A DNA stretch of 64,000 nucleotides. Origin: Hexactinellida sp. DTS-2022. Its lineage: Eukaryota; Porifera; Hexactinellida. The stretch lies in NCBI GenBank assembly GCA_028753945.1, contig JAPNXP010000008.1, positions 2,914,001 through 2,978,000 of the forward strand. Direction: 5' to 3'. The notes under the pieces were generated by a model that made no database searches, was not told the DNA's origin, and was given only the letters and a program-made list of their open reading frames with translations. Of this stretch, positions 10,643-21,264 are shown in pieces. The position numbers and the translations under genes were made by a program. Numbering within the stretch: position 1 is the stretch's first letter; each line of letters opens with the position of its first letter.

Positions 10643-11366
10643 TTATTGATAAACACTTTGACTTCTATAGATTTGACAACAATCTATTATTAACAAAAGC
10701 GAAACTAATACATATATGCACTTGTATGATTCAACAGCATGTCGACAAAAATAAATAATTCAATAATATAGGTATTAGACAAGGCCTTTATATATAAATA
10801 AATGATCCCAGGTGCACATCTGTAACCAATGATACACCATAGCATTCTATACATAAGGCAATGATACGCACTCAAATTTCTGGACCAGGGATTAAATAGT
10901 ATAGTCAACTAAATAGATGCAACTCAATTATTCTTCGAAATAACTAATCAAGGGTGCTTCTACTTATGTAATTGTTTTTTATAAAGGTAGTCATGTACAA
11001 GACGCATATTTTGAGGGGCCACTTGGGCGAAATTACGTCACCGTGGTATCTAATAGGCAAAATATGCCAGAACTTTGAACGCATGTAAAATGTTCAATTT
11101 CGCTTTTTAAAACAAATCGCTGTGAGTAACCCATCTAGGAGTCATTTTACATAAAATATCTCAGAATCAATTATGGAATGTTGACACATTCCTCTGTTGC
11201 TATGGAAACGTGATTTCAATGCTTGAGGTCATATCTCGAGAAGAAATATAGTTACAGCTTAGTCAATGGATCCAATTGATAGCCCGTCCTCAACTTCCTA
11301 TTCAATGATAATACATTTCGATGCTCTATCTCCAACCAATTTTCTGAGAATTGTGATTATTGTAAT
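10643..11366. other. Non-coding stretch with an array-unit fragment
   Basis: About 10795-10885 carries a B-type array motif in reverse orientation (CCCAGGTGCACATCTGTAAC then CAATGATACACC, compare CCCAGGTGCACATCTGTAAC with CCATGAGACAC near 54895). The remainder has no recognised gene or repeat. Confidence 0.5.
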
Positions 11367-11871
11367 ATAGTCCAGCGGCATAGACATAAAGTTTCAACAG
11401 ATTGTTCATTTTTTTGATAAAAGCACCAAAATTTGTACACATGTATTTTACTGTGGTGCGAACATTTTTGGATATTGAGGCAATTAAAAAAGTGTCTATA
11501 TCGGCCATGACAGCTCGTCAAAGTTAACACGTCCGATAGTGTTCGCCGGACTTGTTTCCCATAAAAACTTGTTCAAATTAAGTTATATCGTCTTTTAAAT
11601 TGTTGAATTCGGTTTCCAAGTAAAATTTCCGATAATTTGATATATCACATGACCATATTTGGAAGAATTTTTCCATAGCAACGCTGGAATGTACCAGGAA
11701 TGTGTCAAAAATTCCATTCTCCAATTGTGTCCTTACCCGATCGAGTGCCCCTCTTTCGACTCCAATCAGCTACCTGAGTATGATTATACACATACCGACC
11801 CTGTAAAACGTGATTTGGTAAAATTATTCGATATTTATGGTAAATCACGGTGAATCTCGAATAATTAAGTC
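11367..11871 (+). repeat. Solo arm of the fold-back family at 62.7-63.6 kb
   Basis: Nearly identical to 62690-63177: from TAGTCCAGCGGCATAGACAT through TCGGCCATGACAGCTCGTC, CATATTTGGAAGAATTTTTC and CGACCCTGTAAAACGTG to AAATCACGGTGAATCTCG. Only one arm and the loop are here, so this is a half element. Short reading frames across it appear in all three arms and are part of the repeat, not genes. Confidence 0.85.
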
Positions 11872-12623
11872 ATGTGGAGATTTGACTAAGATTATACGTG
11901 TATTAGTTTATTAGTATTTAATACTTCAGTGAGTATTATCATAATGAATTAATCACCTTATAATCCTTATTTATCAATGAATAATACAATTGAATATGTA
12001 CTTTTTCAAACTCATTTTCTCATTTTTTTATTTATTTTAATAGTATAGAGTAATAATTTCCATATATGGGTATGCATATTTGATTACGTCATTGTGGTTA
12101 AATCCGATGTGAAAATCATTCTCAAAAGTATTTTAGATGTTTCTAGCGTATTTGAAAACCTAAGTTTAATTTATTCCATGACAATAGGTAATTCATTTCA
12201 CGGGCAATTAGAAAGTAAACACTGGCTGGAAATGAAATGAGCAAATACTTAACTTATCTAGCCGTATAATATAGTATGCCATGCTGTGTCTCATTTAATT
12301 TTGTCTTCTCATTTAAAATTGTGGGCGAATCGGATATAATCTGAAAAGCTATTCCAAAATATGTGATTTATGACGTCATAATCCCGTTATTTCGTTTAAA
12401 AAACCTAATGATCGTTGTCAGCGTTAAAAATTACCCCTGCATGCAAATTTTAAGATCTCTAGAGCATATTGTCTTTCCTATTTGTGCTTTTAATATAGTA
12501 CTCTGTATTTAGAAAAATCTTTGTGTTTTATTTGTATGGATTGTTCCAAGATAATATTGACGATATTAAAATTTTATTTCTATTTTTATGTGGGTTCACA
12601 ATTATCTAACTATATTTGTCTAG
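11872..12623. other. Non-coding stretch upstream of the first kinesin exon
   Basis: AT-rich, probably intronic. It contains 12203-12283, a match to the dispersed repeat at 1384-1480. No kinesin motor motifs (P-loop GQTGSGK, SSRSH or DLAGSE types) were found here or anywhere upstream in the window. Confidence 0.55.
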
Positions 12624-12844
12624 GAAAAAGTCCAGGAGCTAGCCAGATTGTCATCAAACAGCTCAAAGACCAACTTTGTGAAAAGGAGAGATTAATGGCG
12701 GACACTACTCGGACTTGGATGGATCGCCTCAAGATGACAGAACAGAGAAAGTTGGAAGAAGTTGAAGATTTAAGAAAGGCTGGAATTTCTTTGGGAGTTG
12801 AGAATCGATTACCTAATCTTGTAAACTTAAACGAAGATCCTCAG
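12624..12844 (+). CDS. KIF14: KIF14-type kinesin exon: neck and linker before the FHA domain
   Basis: Internal exon of a kinesin-3 family motor protein, an ATP-driven microtubule motor; KIF14 and fly nebbish act in cytokinesis. The acceptor is TTGTCTAG just before 12624; the first codon is split, with one base in the previous exon. The donor is CAG|GTAAAT after 12844. It encodes a charged helical segment (QLKDQLCEKERLMAD, TRTWMDRLKMTEQRKLEEV) and ends with ENRLPNLVNLNEDPQ, the conserved lead into the FHA domain of kinesin-3 proteins. The next exon joins in phase. The motor domain that should precede it is not in the window. The KIF14 assignment rests on remembered similarity of this exon and the next two. 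Confidence 0.8.
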
Positions 12845-13010
12845 GTAAATCAAATTATTTTTGATTTTATTACGTGTATATTGAGACTTTAGTTGAATAT
12901 GAGATTATACTTAAGTCGAGCCTTACTGTTGAATATCCTAGTATATCTTTCATATTCTATTTGAACTCGACCTTAGAATTCCATTGTAATTTTGTTCTAA
13001 CTCGTTTTAG

Positions 13011-13286
13011 TTATCTGAGGTGTTAATTTATGTGCTTAAAGAAGGCGAAAGTACTGTTGGCAGAAAGAGTGTTAATTCTGAATATGACATAAAGTTGACA
13101 GGAGCCTTGGTAAGTGAGAAACATTGTACTTTTGAGAATATTTGTAACATTGTTACACTCATTCCTATTTCGGACGCTCCTACATATGTCAATGGTAACC
13201 TGATCACTGAGTCACTTGAACTGCATCATGGCGATAGAGTTATAATTGGAGGGGACCATTTCTTCAGACTCAACCACCCTGTCGAG
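13011..13286 (+). CDS. KIF14: KIF14-type kinesin exon: FHA domain
   Basis: The exon has acceptor CGTTTTAG before 13011, donor GAG|GTATTG after 13286, and 92 codons in phase 0 at both ends. It encodes the forkhead-associated domain, a phosphothreonine-binding or intramolecular docking module found after the motor in kinesin-3 proteins. Visible FHA landmarks are TVGRKS (the G-R pair), LVSEKHC (the S-x-x-H element), TYVNGNLI (the N-G turn) and HHGDRVIIGGDHFFRLNHP at the end. The IYVLKEGESTVG start and the GGDHFFRLNHPVE end fit KIF14 better than KIF1 or KIF13 as I recall those families. All key residues look intact, so this exon appears to be under constraint. Confidence 0.88.
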
Positions 13287-13355
13287 GTATTGTTAAGGTT
13301 ACAAAATGTTGTGTTAAATATTTTCTTTAATAATCTCAAAAATATTGTCTGGTAG

Positions 13356-13613
13356 ATTGAACAGCGAATTATTCAATCTAAAACTACTGGAGATGGAATA
13401 CATGGATTTTCTTTTGCAAGAAATGAGCTGATCGAGAAACAAGCTGCTCGAATTGAAGCTGAGTTAAATGAAGCTCGTCAAGAAGAACGGGAAAAAATGA
13501 TGGATCAGCTTAATTGTCTTAAAGAAACAACCGATCAGAAACTAAGTGACCAGCGTGATCAATATGAGCTACAACTAAGGGACCTATCCCAAAAGAATGA
13601 AAACTATGTACAG
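13356..13613 (+). CDS. KIF14: KIF14-type kinesin exon: post-FHA coiled coil
   Basis: Acceptor TCTGGTAG before 13356, donor CAG|GTTACT after 13613, 86 codons, phase 0 at both ends. It starts IEQRIIQSKTTGDGIHGFSF and continues with a Glu/Gln/Lys/Arg-rich coiled coil (KQAARIEAELNEARQEE, KMMDQLNCLKETTDQKLSDQ, YELQLRDLSQKNENYVQ). FSFARNELIEKQ resembles the segment after the FHA domain in KIF14. The next in-phase exon is at 15367. Confidence 0.82.
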
Positions 13614-13826
13614 GTTACTAACTTTATTTTTCATTTGTGCTATTTTCGAAATGTTAGATTTTACTTACAGTACATCTCTGTTAGTTCGTTGAATGGCTGT
13701 GGTTGAGCTTCGAATGTATACTCTTATCTTGTATAGGAAGTCAGGGACGTGGCGAAGGAGTTTGATATCGATATTGGTATTATGCCCTTTTACTAAATTT
13801 TTTAAATATCTTTTTTTACACCCAGT

Positions 13827-13920
13827 GAGCAGTGGCATAGCCAGGGTGGTGCGCGGTGGTTCGGCGCACCACTAAAATGTTTTTGCGCACCACCTCAGGT
13901 GGTGCGCATTTTTTTATACA
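13827..13920. repeat. GC-rich inverted motif, hAT-like end
   Basis: CAGTGGCATAGCCAGGGTGG followed by GGTGGTGCGC and GCGCACCAC copies in both orientations. It can fold back on itself and resembles the subterminal repeats of hAT elements. No second terminus was identified. Confidence 0.4.
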
Positions 13921-14282
13921 CCTTAAGTAGTAAGCATTAATTCCCAAGTCATCACTTGTAAGTTGTAATGATTTAAATTACCACTTAAAATAACCTTGAT
14001 TGAAATGAACACTTAAAAATAACTTGAGTTAATTAAAACTCATATCTGTCCTCAGCATGGAAATTAATGGATTTTCGATAGAAGCCAAATCTTTGATGTA
14101 TCTACTTTAATATCCTGCTCATCTCAAGAAATGTTTTCCTTCTTTTTGACTTGAGGATGAGGCCATTAATTAATCGATTCTACGATAGATTGATCTGGAG
14201 ACATTCCCAAACTCGAAAACGTATGCCCGAGATTTGAAACTTTAATCCTCCCAATTTGGCATTTTTTACCCTGCATAGTTAA

Positions 14283-14535
14283 TGTAACGGTAACTGATTA
14301 AAAATAACGTTGTAGTTGCCAATGGAGTAAGTTTAACGTAGTAACGGTACTGTGTTACGGTAATGTAATGGTAAGAGTAACTGATTAAAGATAACGGTAA
14401 CTATTTAAAAGTAACGGATGTCCGTCACCGTTACTTTTTTCCGTTACCGTTACCGTTACTCCGCGACGCCCGTTACCGTTACTTGTCGACTCCCGTTACC
14501 GTTAGTAACGGATTTTTAACTGAGTAACGGAGTTT
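14283..14535. repeat. Inverted clusters of GTAACGGTAAC
   Basis: The left half holds many AACGGTAA-type motifs (for example AATGTAACGGTAACTG and AGATAACGGTAACT). The right half holds the complement (CCGTTACCGTTACCGTTACT). The two halves can form a long stem, so this is a fold-back repeat, probably the remains of a DNA transposon. Confidence 0.6.
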
Positions 14536-14537
14536 TC

Positions 14538-14652
14538 TCCGAGACGGTGACCTGCCCACACCTTGATAGATTGAGGACTAAAAGTTGGGATGTAGGTACA
14601 GTGACCGTCTGACGATCTTTGATCAGGGAATTTTAACACCTATTTAAACTAC
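14538..14652 (+). repeat. Array-unit fragment (CCGTAG block) inside the kinesin intron
   Basis: Colinear with array sequence such as 27771-27895: AGACGGTGACCTGCCCACAC, TTGAGGACTAAAAGTTGG, ATGTAGGTACAGTGACCGTC, TTTGATCA, and TTTTAACACCTATTTAAACT. It is diverged but retains the AGACGGT/ACCGTCT inverted pair. Confidence 0.75.
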
Positions 14653-14778
14653 ATTAGAACCTTGTTAATACGAACACAAAGGGACCGTCAAAATGTGTTC
14701 GCCCGAACTCATATTTACCAATATAATTTTTATTGAAAAGCCATTGAAGGGAACCAAAATTGTGTTCGTATTAACCGG
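14652..14778. mobile_element. Diverged pogo-type MITE
   Basis: Left part ATTAGAACCTTGTTAATACG and right part GTGTTCGTATTAACCGG correspond to the arms of the MITE at 452-794. The right tip is lost or mutated. It directly abuts the array-unit fragment. Confidence 0.6.
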
Positions 14779-15366
14779 AAATTCATATAATGCGTGTCAG
14801 TGGCGGCGCCACTAATGTGGCACACTAACATTTATTTTTAAACCTGTGCCCCACATGAGGTGGGACACGAGGCGGGGTACGCTCAAATTCAGGTGGAATT
14901 CAGGTCTTTTATATCAACCAACTACCAAAATATGATGCCTCCAAATTAAATGCGGCCGGTCGGCATAGCTGTAATTTTATATTTTTACGGCTACGGCCGT
15001 TAATTGTGTCGCGTAGTGCTTACACGAACGAACTAAAGTCACGGACCCAGTGTTGCCAGATGATATGCATAACAAGTGAATGCCAAAGACCTTGAAGTTA
15101 AGCAGTGTTGATGCCACAAAAGTTTAAGTCAGAATGTTATAAATTTATCAATAGTTCATGCCAAATTTATCCGCTTTCATTGTCCCTCACTGGACAAATA
15201 AAAGCACCCCTTCCCTCTAAAAATCTTGCAGTTACTCCGTTTAATTGTTATGTTGTTTGGGACAACCGTTTAAGTTCTAGACTAACTTTCGGCAATGTAT
15301 TTCACTTAAGCGAATTGATTATATTCCTGGGTTATACTATGTATATATTTATATACTGTTATTTAG

Positions 15367-15579
15367 GAACAGGGGGTATACAAAGAAGCACAAGGTAGAC
15401 TAAGTGAACTTGAAGCTCGTATTCAAATGCTTGAAGACGAGAACATTGCCCAGAGACATATGATTCAGCTGGGAGAGCTAAGAAAGCAAAAGGAAAATGA
15501 AGATATGAGGAAATATCATACCCGTTTGATTTATGAACTTGAGCAGGAAAAGCGGAAACTTGAGGAAGAAATTTTCCAG
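15367..15579 (+). CDS. KIF14: KIF14-type kinesin exon: coiled-coil stalk
   Basis: Acceptor TTATTTAG before 15367, donor CAG|GTACTC after 15579, 71 codons, phase 0 at both ends. It encodes a strongly heptad-like coiled coil (EQGVYKEAQGRLSELEARIQ, MLEDENIAQRHMIQLGEL, RLIYELEQEKRKLEEEIFQ), consistent with the stalk of the same kinesin. It is in phase with the exon ending at 13613, so the two may be spliced directly. I found no later exon before the MULE relic and the array; the tail must lie beyond the array, elsewhere, or be lost. Confidence 0.75.
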
Positions 15580-15587
15580 GTACTCAA

Positions 15588-15765
15588 ATACGGGACGCAT
15601 GCATTTGTCCGAATTTTGTAAGCATGCATTTGTCCGAATTTAGTAGTATGCATTTGTCCGACTGGAGTATGCATTTGTCCGACTAGAGTATGCATTTGTC
15701 CGAATTTTGTAGTATGCATTTGTCCGACTAGAGTGTGCATTTGTCCGAATTTTGTAGTATACACT
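15588..15765 (-). repeat. Minisatellite, GGACAAATGCATAC family
   Basis: About seven irregular copies of ATGCATTTGTCCGAATTTTG or ATGCATTTGTCCGACTAGAG begin nine bases after the exon end at 15579. It is the reverse complement of the array at 55557-55988. The protein-like repeats it encodes in either direction have no support as genes. Confidence 0.85.
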
Positions 15766-15968
15766 TGACATTCATATAATATTTTGTCACTAATAATTAA
15801 TAGATGACATATACTATACATACAGGCGTCTTTAGTACACCATAATATGTATATTCATAACAAGGCATTGTAAGGATACATTACATCTGCAATATGCTAT
15901 AAATATATACTATACACAAACATATATATTAACATTTCCTTCCTATCTTAAATTTGGAATTTGTACTA
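15766..15968. other. AT-rich leader of the second MULE relic
   Basis: No feature beyond TATA-rich sequence. It shows no clear similarity to the region upstream of the first MULE copy, so terminal inverted repeats of the MULE could not be defined. Confidence 0.35.
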
Positions 15969-17765
15969 ATGGAATATTCACGTGGAGAGTATAAGAATAA
16001 ACGCGGAAACGTATACAAAACAACATATGGGCACAAATATACTTTATCAAAAGATTCCGAAAGAGTAAGTTACCGTATATACTCTAATAGTAGTCCCTAT
16101 TCCAATAATAGCCTACCACCAATAATAGCCCCCCCAAATTAGCAAATACAAATTTACTACCGGTACCCTGAGTAAATTTCTTTATAAAATATTAGTCGCA
16201 ATACGATTATCAACCTTCTATACTAAATAAATTGTATCAACATGTGATATTCTCGAAAAAGTCACAAAAGTTATTGGTCAGAAAATGGCCTAAAAACAAT
16301 AATCGCCTAGGCTAATATTCGAATAAATACGGTACCTCAAATGTATTTTATTTCGAGAGTCATGTCGAAGTACGGCAAAGATGAACAAATTATCCAATAT
16401 TATAACTATATCAGCCCCACACAATCACCCGATTGATAATTATCATGCTGATAAATTTGAATTAAGAACAAAATGTAAATTGCCGCAAAAAGTTCCTCTA
16501 CTGGCTTAAGGAATTTATTTAACGATACAACTAGACACGAGGAGTCAGCAGATCAGATATCTTTTAAAAATTGCGAATCAATGATGTACCGTGCACGTCT
16601 TGAACTCCAACCAAAAATTCAATGTGTGCCCTTGAGTTTACTACAATTATTAAGGAGTGTGCAAAATTCAATCAATTTTTCAAAAAGAACGCAACAAATC
16701 TTTATTTTGATGGAACATTCAAAAGTGTCCGAAACAATTCTATCAGCTTTGGACAGTATTTGTTGAATTTGGAAGGCATATTTTGCCTGGAATTCACTGC
16801 TTGTTGACAAGTAAAAGCGAAGAGATCTACACAGCTACTTTAGAAAGTATAAAAGAACTCGTACCCCAAATGAACCCATCTTCTGCAATGGGTGACTGGG
16901 AAGAAGCTCCAAGAAAAGCAATCAAGACAGCATATCCAAGTATCACGTTATACGGATGTTTGTTTCATCATAACCAAGCCGTGTGGAGAAATATAACAAA
17001 ATTGGAGCTAGTCACTCTATTTCATTCTAGTTCTACCTTCAAAACGTAGATAAAATCAATAATGAATTTACCCTTACTACCTTTAGAACATATTGAAGCC
17101 ACTTTTCACTTCCTCACTTCTACATTAGAATCGTTTACTCAAACAGAAAATTTTATGATACAAAAATTTGAACGTTACTATCAAAAACAATGGTTAACGA
17201 GAATTGGACCCTCGCAGTTGTCAATTTTCACAAGTAAAGTAACGACTAATAATGGTGCAGAAAGTTACCATGCTAAGCTAAATAACACTTTCAAATGCAA
17301 TCATCCTAATATATGGTACTTTTGTGATACTCTAAATCAAATTATCGCTGATACAGACACAGATATCACTCGCCTGAATATCGGATTGGATATTTCCAGA
17401 AATCAAAAGCGAATCCAGATTTTTAAAGAAGACCTAAGGGAAACCTGCAGACGAAATCTTGTTAACGGAATATATATACACCAATCGAATATATTAATGT
17501 TTTACAATCTGCTCTAAAACCAATGTCAATTCTAACTGAAGATTATGATGATGTAGAATCAGATTCCGCAGACTCCGATGAAAATATTTCACCAACACAG
17601 GATACTTGTTGTGTTTGCTTACAACCGCGTGAAAATACAATTTGTTATCGACCATGTTCACATGCAAAAGTGTGACTTCGTTGTGACGAACTTCTTATGG
17701 AATCAAATCAATCTTGTCCGGTTTGTAGAACTGATATCCAAGACAGATTCATAATATACCAATGA
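15969..17765 (+). pseudogene. MULE transposase relic 2: FLYWCH + MULE DDE + C-terminal RING
   Basis: Homologue of the relic at 4267-7206; the starts MEYSRGEYKNKRG and MEYSSEEYKRKGG align. A FLYWCH-like finger (CILFRESC, then APHNHP) is split by a MITE at 16073-16332. Frameshifts lie near 16490, 16618 and 16779. The MULE core shows acidic residues in YFDGTFK, MGDWEEA and TTNNGAESYHAKLNNTFK, and the YGCLFHHNQAVW cysteine-histidine motif. A stop lies at 17047-17049. After a linker (DDVESDSADSDEN), the RING finger reads CCVCLQPRE, then PCSHAKV, a TGA where a cysteine codon is expected, LRCDELL and CPVCRTDI, and ends with a stop at 17763-17765. The last zinc pair, lost in copy 1, is intact here. 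Confidence 0.88.
16073..16332. mobile_element. TA-flanked MITE inside the FLYWCH segment of MULE relic 2
   Basis: Ends CCGTATATACTCTAATAG and the complement of CTAATATTCGAATAAATACGG form the inverted repeats, flanked by TA at 16071-16072 and 16333-16334. CCGTATTTATTCGAATA ends suggest a Tc1/mariner-type origin. Removing it with one TA restores the reading frame across the FLYWCH cysteine (VSYLKC), which fixes the boundaries. A diverged relative lies at 7985-8150. Confidence 0.88.
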
Positions 17766-18000
17766 TTAACTGATGATCCTATTTTTGTCTCCACTATTCG
17801 GGTTAGCCATATTTCACAATATTAATCAATAATGTATCCACGTATTTTTCTAGCAGCATATTTCATTTATCTTTCTGTACCCAAAGTATTTTATTAGTGT
17901 TTTATTTTGCATTAAAACTCCTTCATTTTGTTCAATCAGAAAAACTAATCATTTGATAAATCTGCTGACATTTCTGGATAATTATTAGTTTACACTATAC
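17766..18000. other. Spacer between MULE relic 2 and the array
   Basis: AT-rich, no gene. The MULE element presumably ends here, but I could not define a terminus. Confidence 0.4.
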
Positions 18001-18166
18001 TAGCTCGCTTCGCTTGCTAGGTCGCTCCGCGAAAAAACTAATAGTATTTATATATACAGTAGATCCACTTAATATCATACCGTTTAAAAGAAATACGTAA
18101 CCGTTTATTATTAAAAAAAGTTCAAATCCAAAACATTTTCTACACTTCTAATAGTACTAAAAAAAA
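18001..18166 (-). mobile_element. Helitron-like 3' terminus at the left edge of the array
   Basis: CTAGCTCGCTTCGCTTGCTAGGTCGC read on the minus strand ends GCGAAGCGAGCTAG followed by T, as at 58504 and 3247. Next to it, GTCGCTCCGCG resembles the hairpin arm at 58480-58495. On the minus strand TAGTACTATTAGAAG near 18150 could be a degenerate 5' end, giving a tiny element of about 150 bp, but this is speculative. Confidence 0.5.
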
Positions 18167-20451
18167 TCCAAATTGCACCCTGTGCCGACGCATGTTCCTT
18201 AGGTGGAACCGTGGCACTATATTTTGGTGGTGGTTTATTGATAGTGCCTCCAAAGGAACATGCTGTCGGCACAAGCTGCAATTTTGGATTTTTTTTCGCC
18301 TAGTCATCATCACCATGAAGGTGTTAAATTATTACAGAAAGGTGTTTCAGTAGGCAACGACCCTTAGAGTGTTTGAAGTTTCCATTTAGCTCACTTCATT
18401 TGAGAGATATTCAAGTTTCAGTAGAATATAATCTGTGATGACTCAGCATTTTTAAAGTGCGTGTTGGGTATTCAGTGTACTATTCACCCAACTCCAACCA
18501 ACCCATGCGAATTATTTAATTCACAAAATTGTAAAAATATTTTTTTTGACGATGTCATCATCACCTCAAGGTGTCAAGACCCACTTGTATAGGTGGTACG
18601 TGGCATAAGGATCAATTTATAAATTGGAAGTTTGTTTCTATCTTCTATCATTTCTGAGATAAATGAAATTTAGCTATTTAGTATATATATTTAATTAATT
18701 TATTGATAATTTAACACCATTATTATGTACAGCAAAATAAATAAAGTTCAATTATTTGCACTTATTATTAATTTAAATTGAATTTCACTATCATTTTTGA
18801 ATTCAGCGCACTCGATAACCCCAATAATCCAATTGGAACCGTATATAAGTTACGTGTAAATACAAAAGGAATTAATTATAATTAATTACGTCAGTACATT
18901 AATTGAAAAGAATATTCTCGTCGAAATAAATATAATCACTTAATCTGTCGTTGTTGTGGAATGTAAAATCTTAACGGTTCTATCATAAACCATCTTTAGT
19001 TTAATGCCATTCATTCATTACTTATTGATAATAAATTAAATTAATAGTTATTTATTTTAGCAATGTTATCCATGGTTGGTTGAGTTGAGTCAACAAATTC
19101 CTTATATTATATTAATTAATTTAATCCATTGTATAGTAATGCTACAATTAAATAGAAGCCAGCTGGAATTTATATGTTGAATCAATTTAATTATCGCAAG
19201 TTGAATCAATAGAGTAGGATTTAACAAGTTAAATCAATATAATTATTACAAGTTAAAACAATGGAATTAGATTTAACACTTTTACAGAAATTGAAGTGTG
19301 AGTAAACAAAGAAATTTCAACCCCCATTTATGGCAAAAATTAAACACATTTTTAAAAGTTTTCTTCTCCCAACAGACGCAGAATTTTAAGATGAATCCAA
19401 ATATGAAATAAAATTTGGGGGTTTAGTAAAACATTTCTTGAGTTATGGTCCAGACAAATTTTGAAAGGTGTTAAACATGTGTCCAAAATTTGTTAATCAA
19501 AATCGTAACCCCAGGTGCACGTCTGTAACCCATGAGACACCCATCCAAAAAATTTGGGCTCTTAGTTGATAAAACTCTGTTCTGTGGAGTGGCTACGGAT
19601 AAATAATAATAATAAAAAATTGCAGCCTGTGCCGACGCATGTTCCTTAGGTGGCACTATATTTTGGTGGTGGTTTATTGATAGTGCCTCCAATGGAACAT
19701 GCTGTCGGCACAAGCTGCAATTTTGGATTTTTTTTCACCAAGTCATCATCACTATGGAGGTGTTAAATTATTTCAGAAAGGTGTTTCAAAAGGCAATGAC
19801 CCTTAGTAAGTTGGAAGTTTCGTTTTAGCTCACTTCATTTCAAAGATATTCAAGTTTCAGTAGAATATATTAAGTGATGAGTCAGCATTTTTTATGTGAG
19901 TGTTGGATCATCACCCAACATCAACTAACCCATTTTAAATATCGAATTAACAAAATTGTAAAAACACATTTTTTAAACGATGTCATCATCACCTCAAGGT
20001 GTCAAGACCCACTTGTATAGGTGGCACGTGCCATAAGGACCAATTGATATATTTAAAGTTTGTTTCTATCTTGTATCATCTCTGAGATTAATCAAATTTA
20101 GCTAATTAGTATGAATATTTAATTAATATATTAATAATTTAACACCAATTTCATTGTCAACTTATATTTATTAAGTTTAATTCTTTTGTCATAAATAATT
20201 AATTAATTAATTTGGTAATCAAATTTCAATTCCGCACACTCGATAACCCCTAATAAACAAATTGGGAGCATCAATATAAGTTAAATACAGAATGAATTAA
20301 TTTTAATTAATTACGTCAGTACATTAATTGTGCAAGAATATTCTCGCAGAAATAAATATAATCACTTAATCTGTCGTTGTTGTGGAATGTAAAATCTTTG
20401 GTTTCAATTAGAAAATAGAAGCCTACTCGATCGCACAAGTTGAATCAATAA

Positions 20452-21264
20452 AAACCCCTCACAGACGGGATGGGAGTGTGCTCCTTCTGATTACACTTCC
20501 CCAATGTTTAATTTAACTAGAATTTCAATATTCAAATTACATTTCATCTTAATGTAATATAATTTAATTAATGTTTAAATTGTGACATCAAATGTTTAAA
20601 TTAATTACAGATTAATTATTACAAATAGAAATTAGGAATACGTGCTAGTATTTACGTTACTAATTTTGATTAATAGAATTGACATCATCATCAACTTGTA
20701 AAATATTCCAACTTCCAAGTGTTTTCATTGCACTTGTATGAAACACATATTCACTTACAAACCAAACAATAACAGTCATTATCTAGCAGATAGTAGGCTT
20801 ATGTAATATGTTCTATAGTATTCAGTATACTGTAGAGTAATTACAATATGGAGAAGATGGCTGATTTATGTAAATAATCGTTAATAAAACGTAGAAATGA
20901 TTAGCGACCTAATAATTTTAATTGATATATAGAAAGAACATCCTTAGGAGAATACAACCTCTATATTTTCAATAACTAATTCGAATTATTAAAGAGTCAC
21001 TGGACCAGAATACAAATTTCGACATAGCTGACGAACAAAAGCGAAATTGAGAAATCGGGCTTCGAGGTGATCATCTCCAGGAAATTCTATATCTCCTGTC
21101 AAAATTATAAATCTCTATCCCTTATGGTTTAGTCAGACCATCGCGCACGGCCGGCCGGCCGGCCAGCCGGAAGTCCGACAGAGGTAAATTCAATAGTGTG
21201 CACTTATAGTATAAAATATAGTAGGACCATAACGTTTTTTACTAGAAGAAGCACACTAATAATT
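20452..21264. other. Non-unit sequence inside the left array block
   Basis: Does not follow the unit order and has no supported gene. It contains CGGCCGGCCGGCCGGCCAG at 21147-21168, an unusual GC-only run in AT-rich DNA. It is followed by the MITE at 21265. Confidence 0.5.

Larger units (their letters stand above)
13614..15366. other. Kinesin intron filled with repeat debris
   Basis: Phase-0 intron between two coiled-coil exons. It contains a GC-rich inverted motif (13827-13920), a GTAACGG repeat (14283-14535), an array-unit fragment (14538-14652), a diverged pogo-type MITE (14652-14778) and a CAGTGGCGGCGCCAC motif near 14797 that looks like a hAT end without a clear partner. A possible 40-bp mini-exon at 13737-13776 does not fit the reading phase. 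Confidence 0.6.

Noticed and set aside
11659..11853. Recurrent peptide MEEFFHSNAGMYQECVK (also in both arms at 62.7-63.6 kb)
   Set aside because: It is part of a fold-back repeat arm, is frameshifted between copies, and has no recognisable domain.
13737..13776. A 40-bp kinesin mini-exon (EVRDVAKEFDIDI) with acceptor TTGTATAG and donor TTG|GTATTA
   Set aside because: Its length is not a multiple of three, while the exons on both sides join in phase 0, so including it would break the frame.
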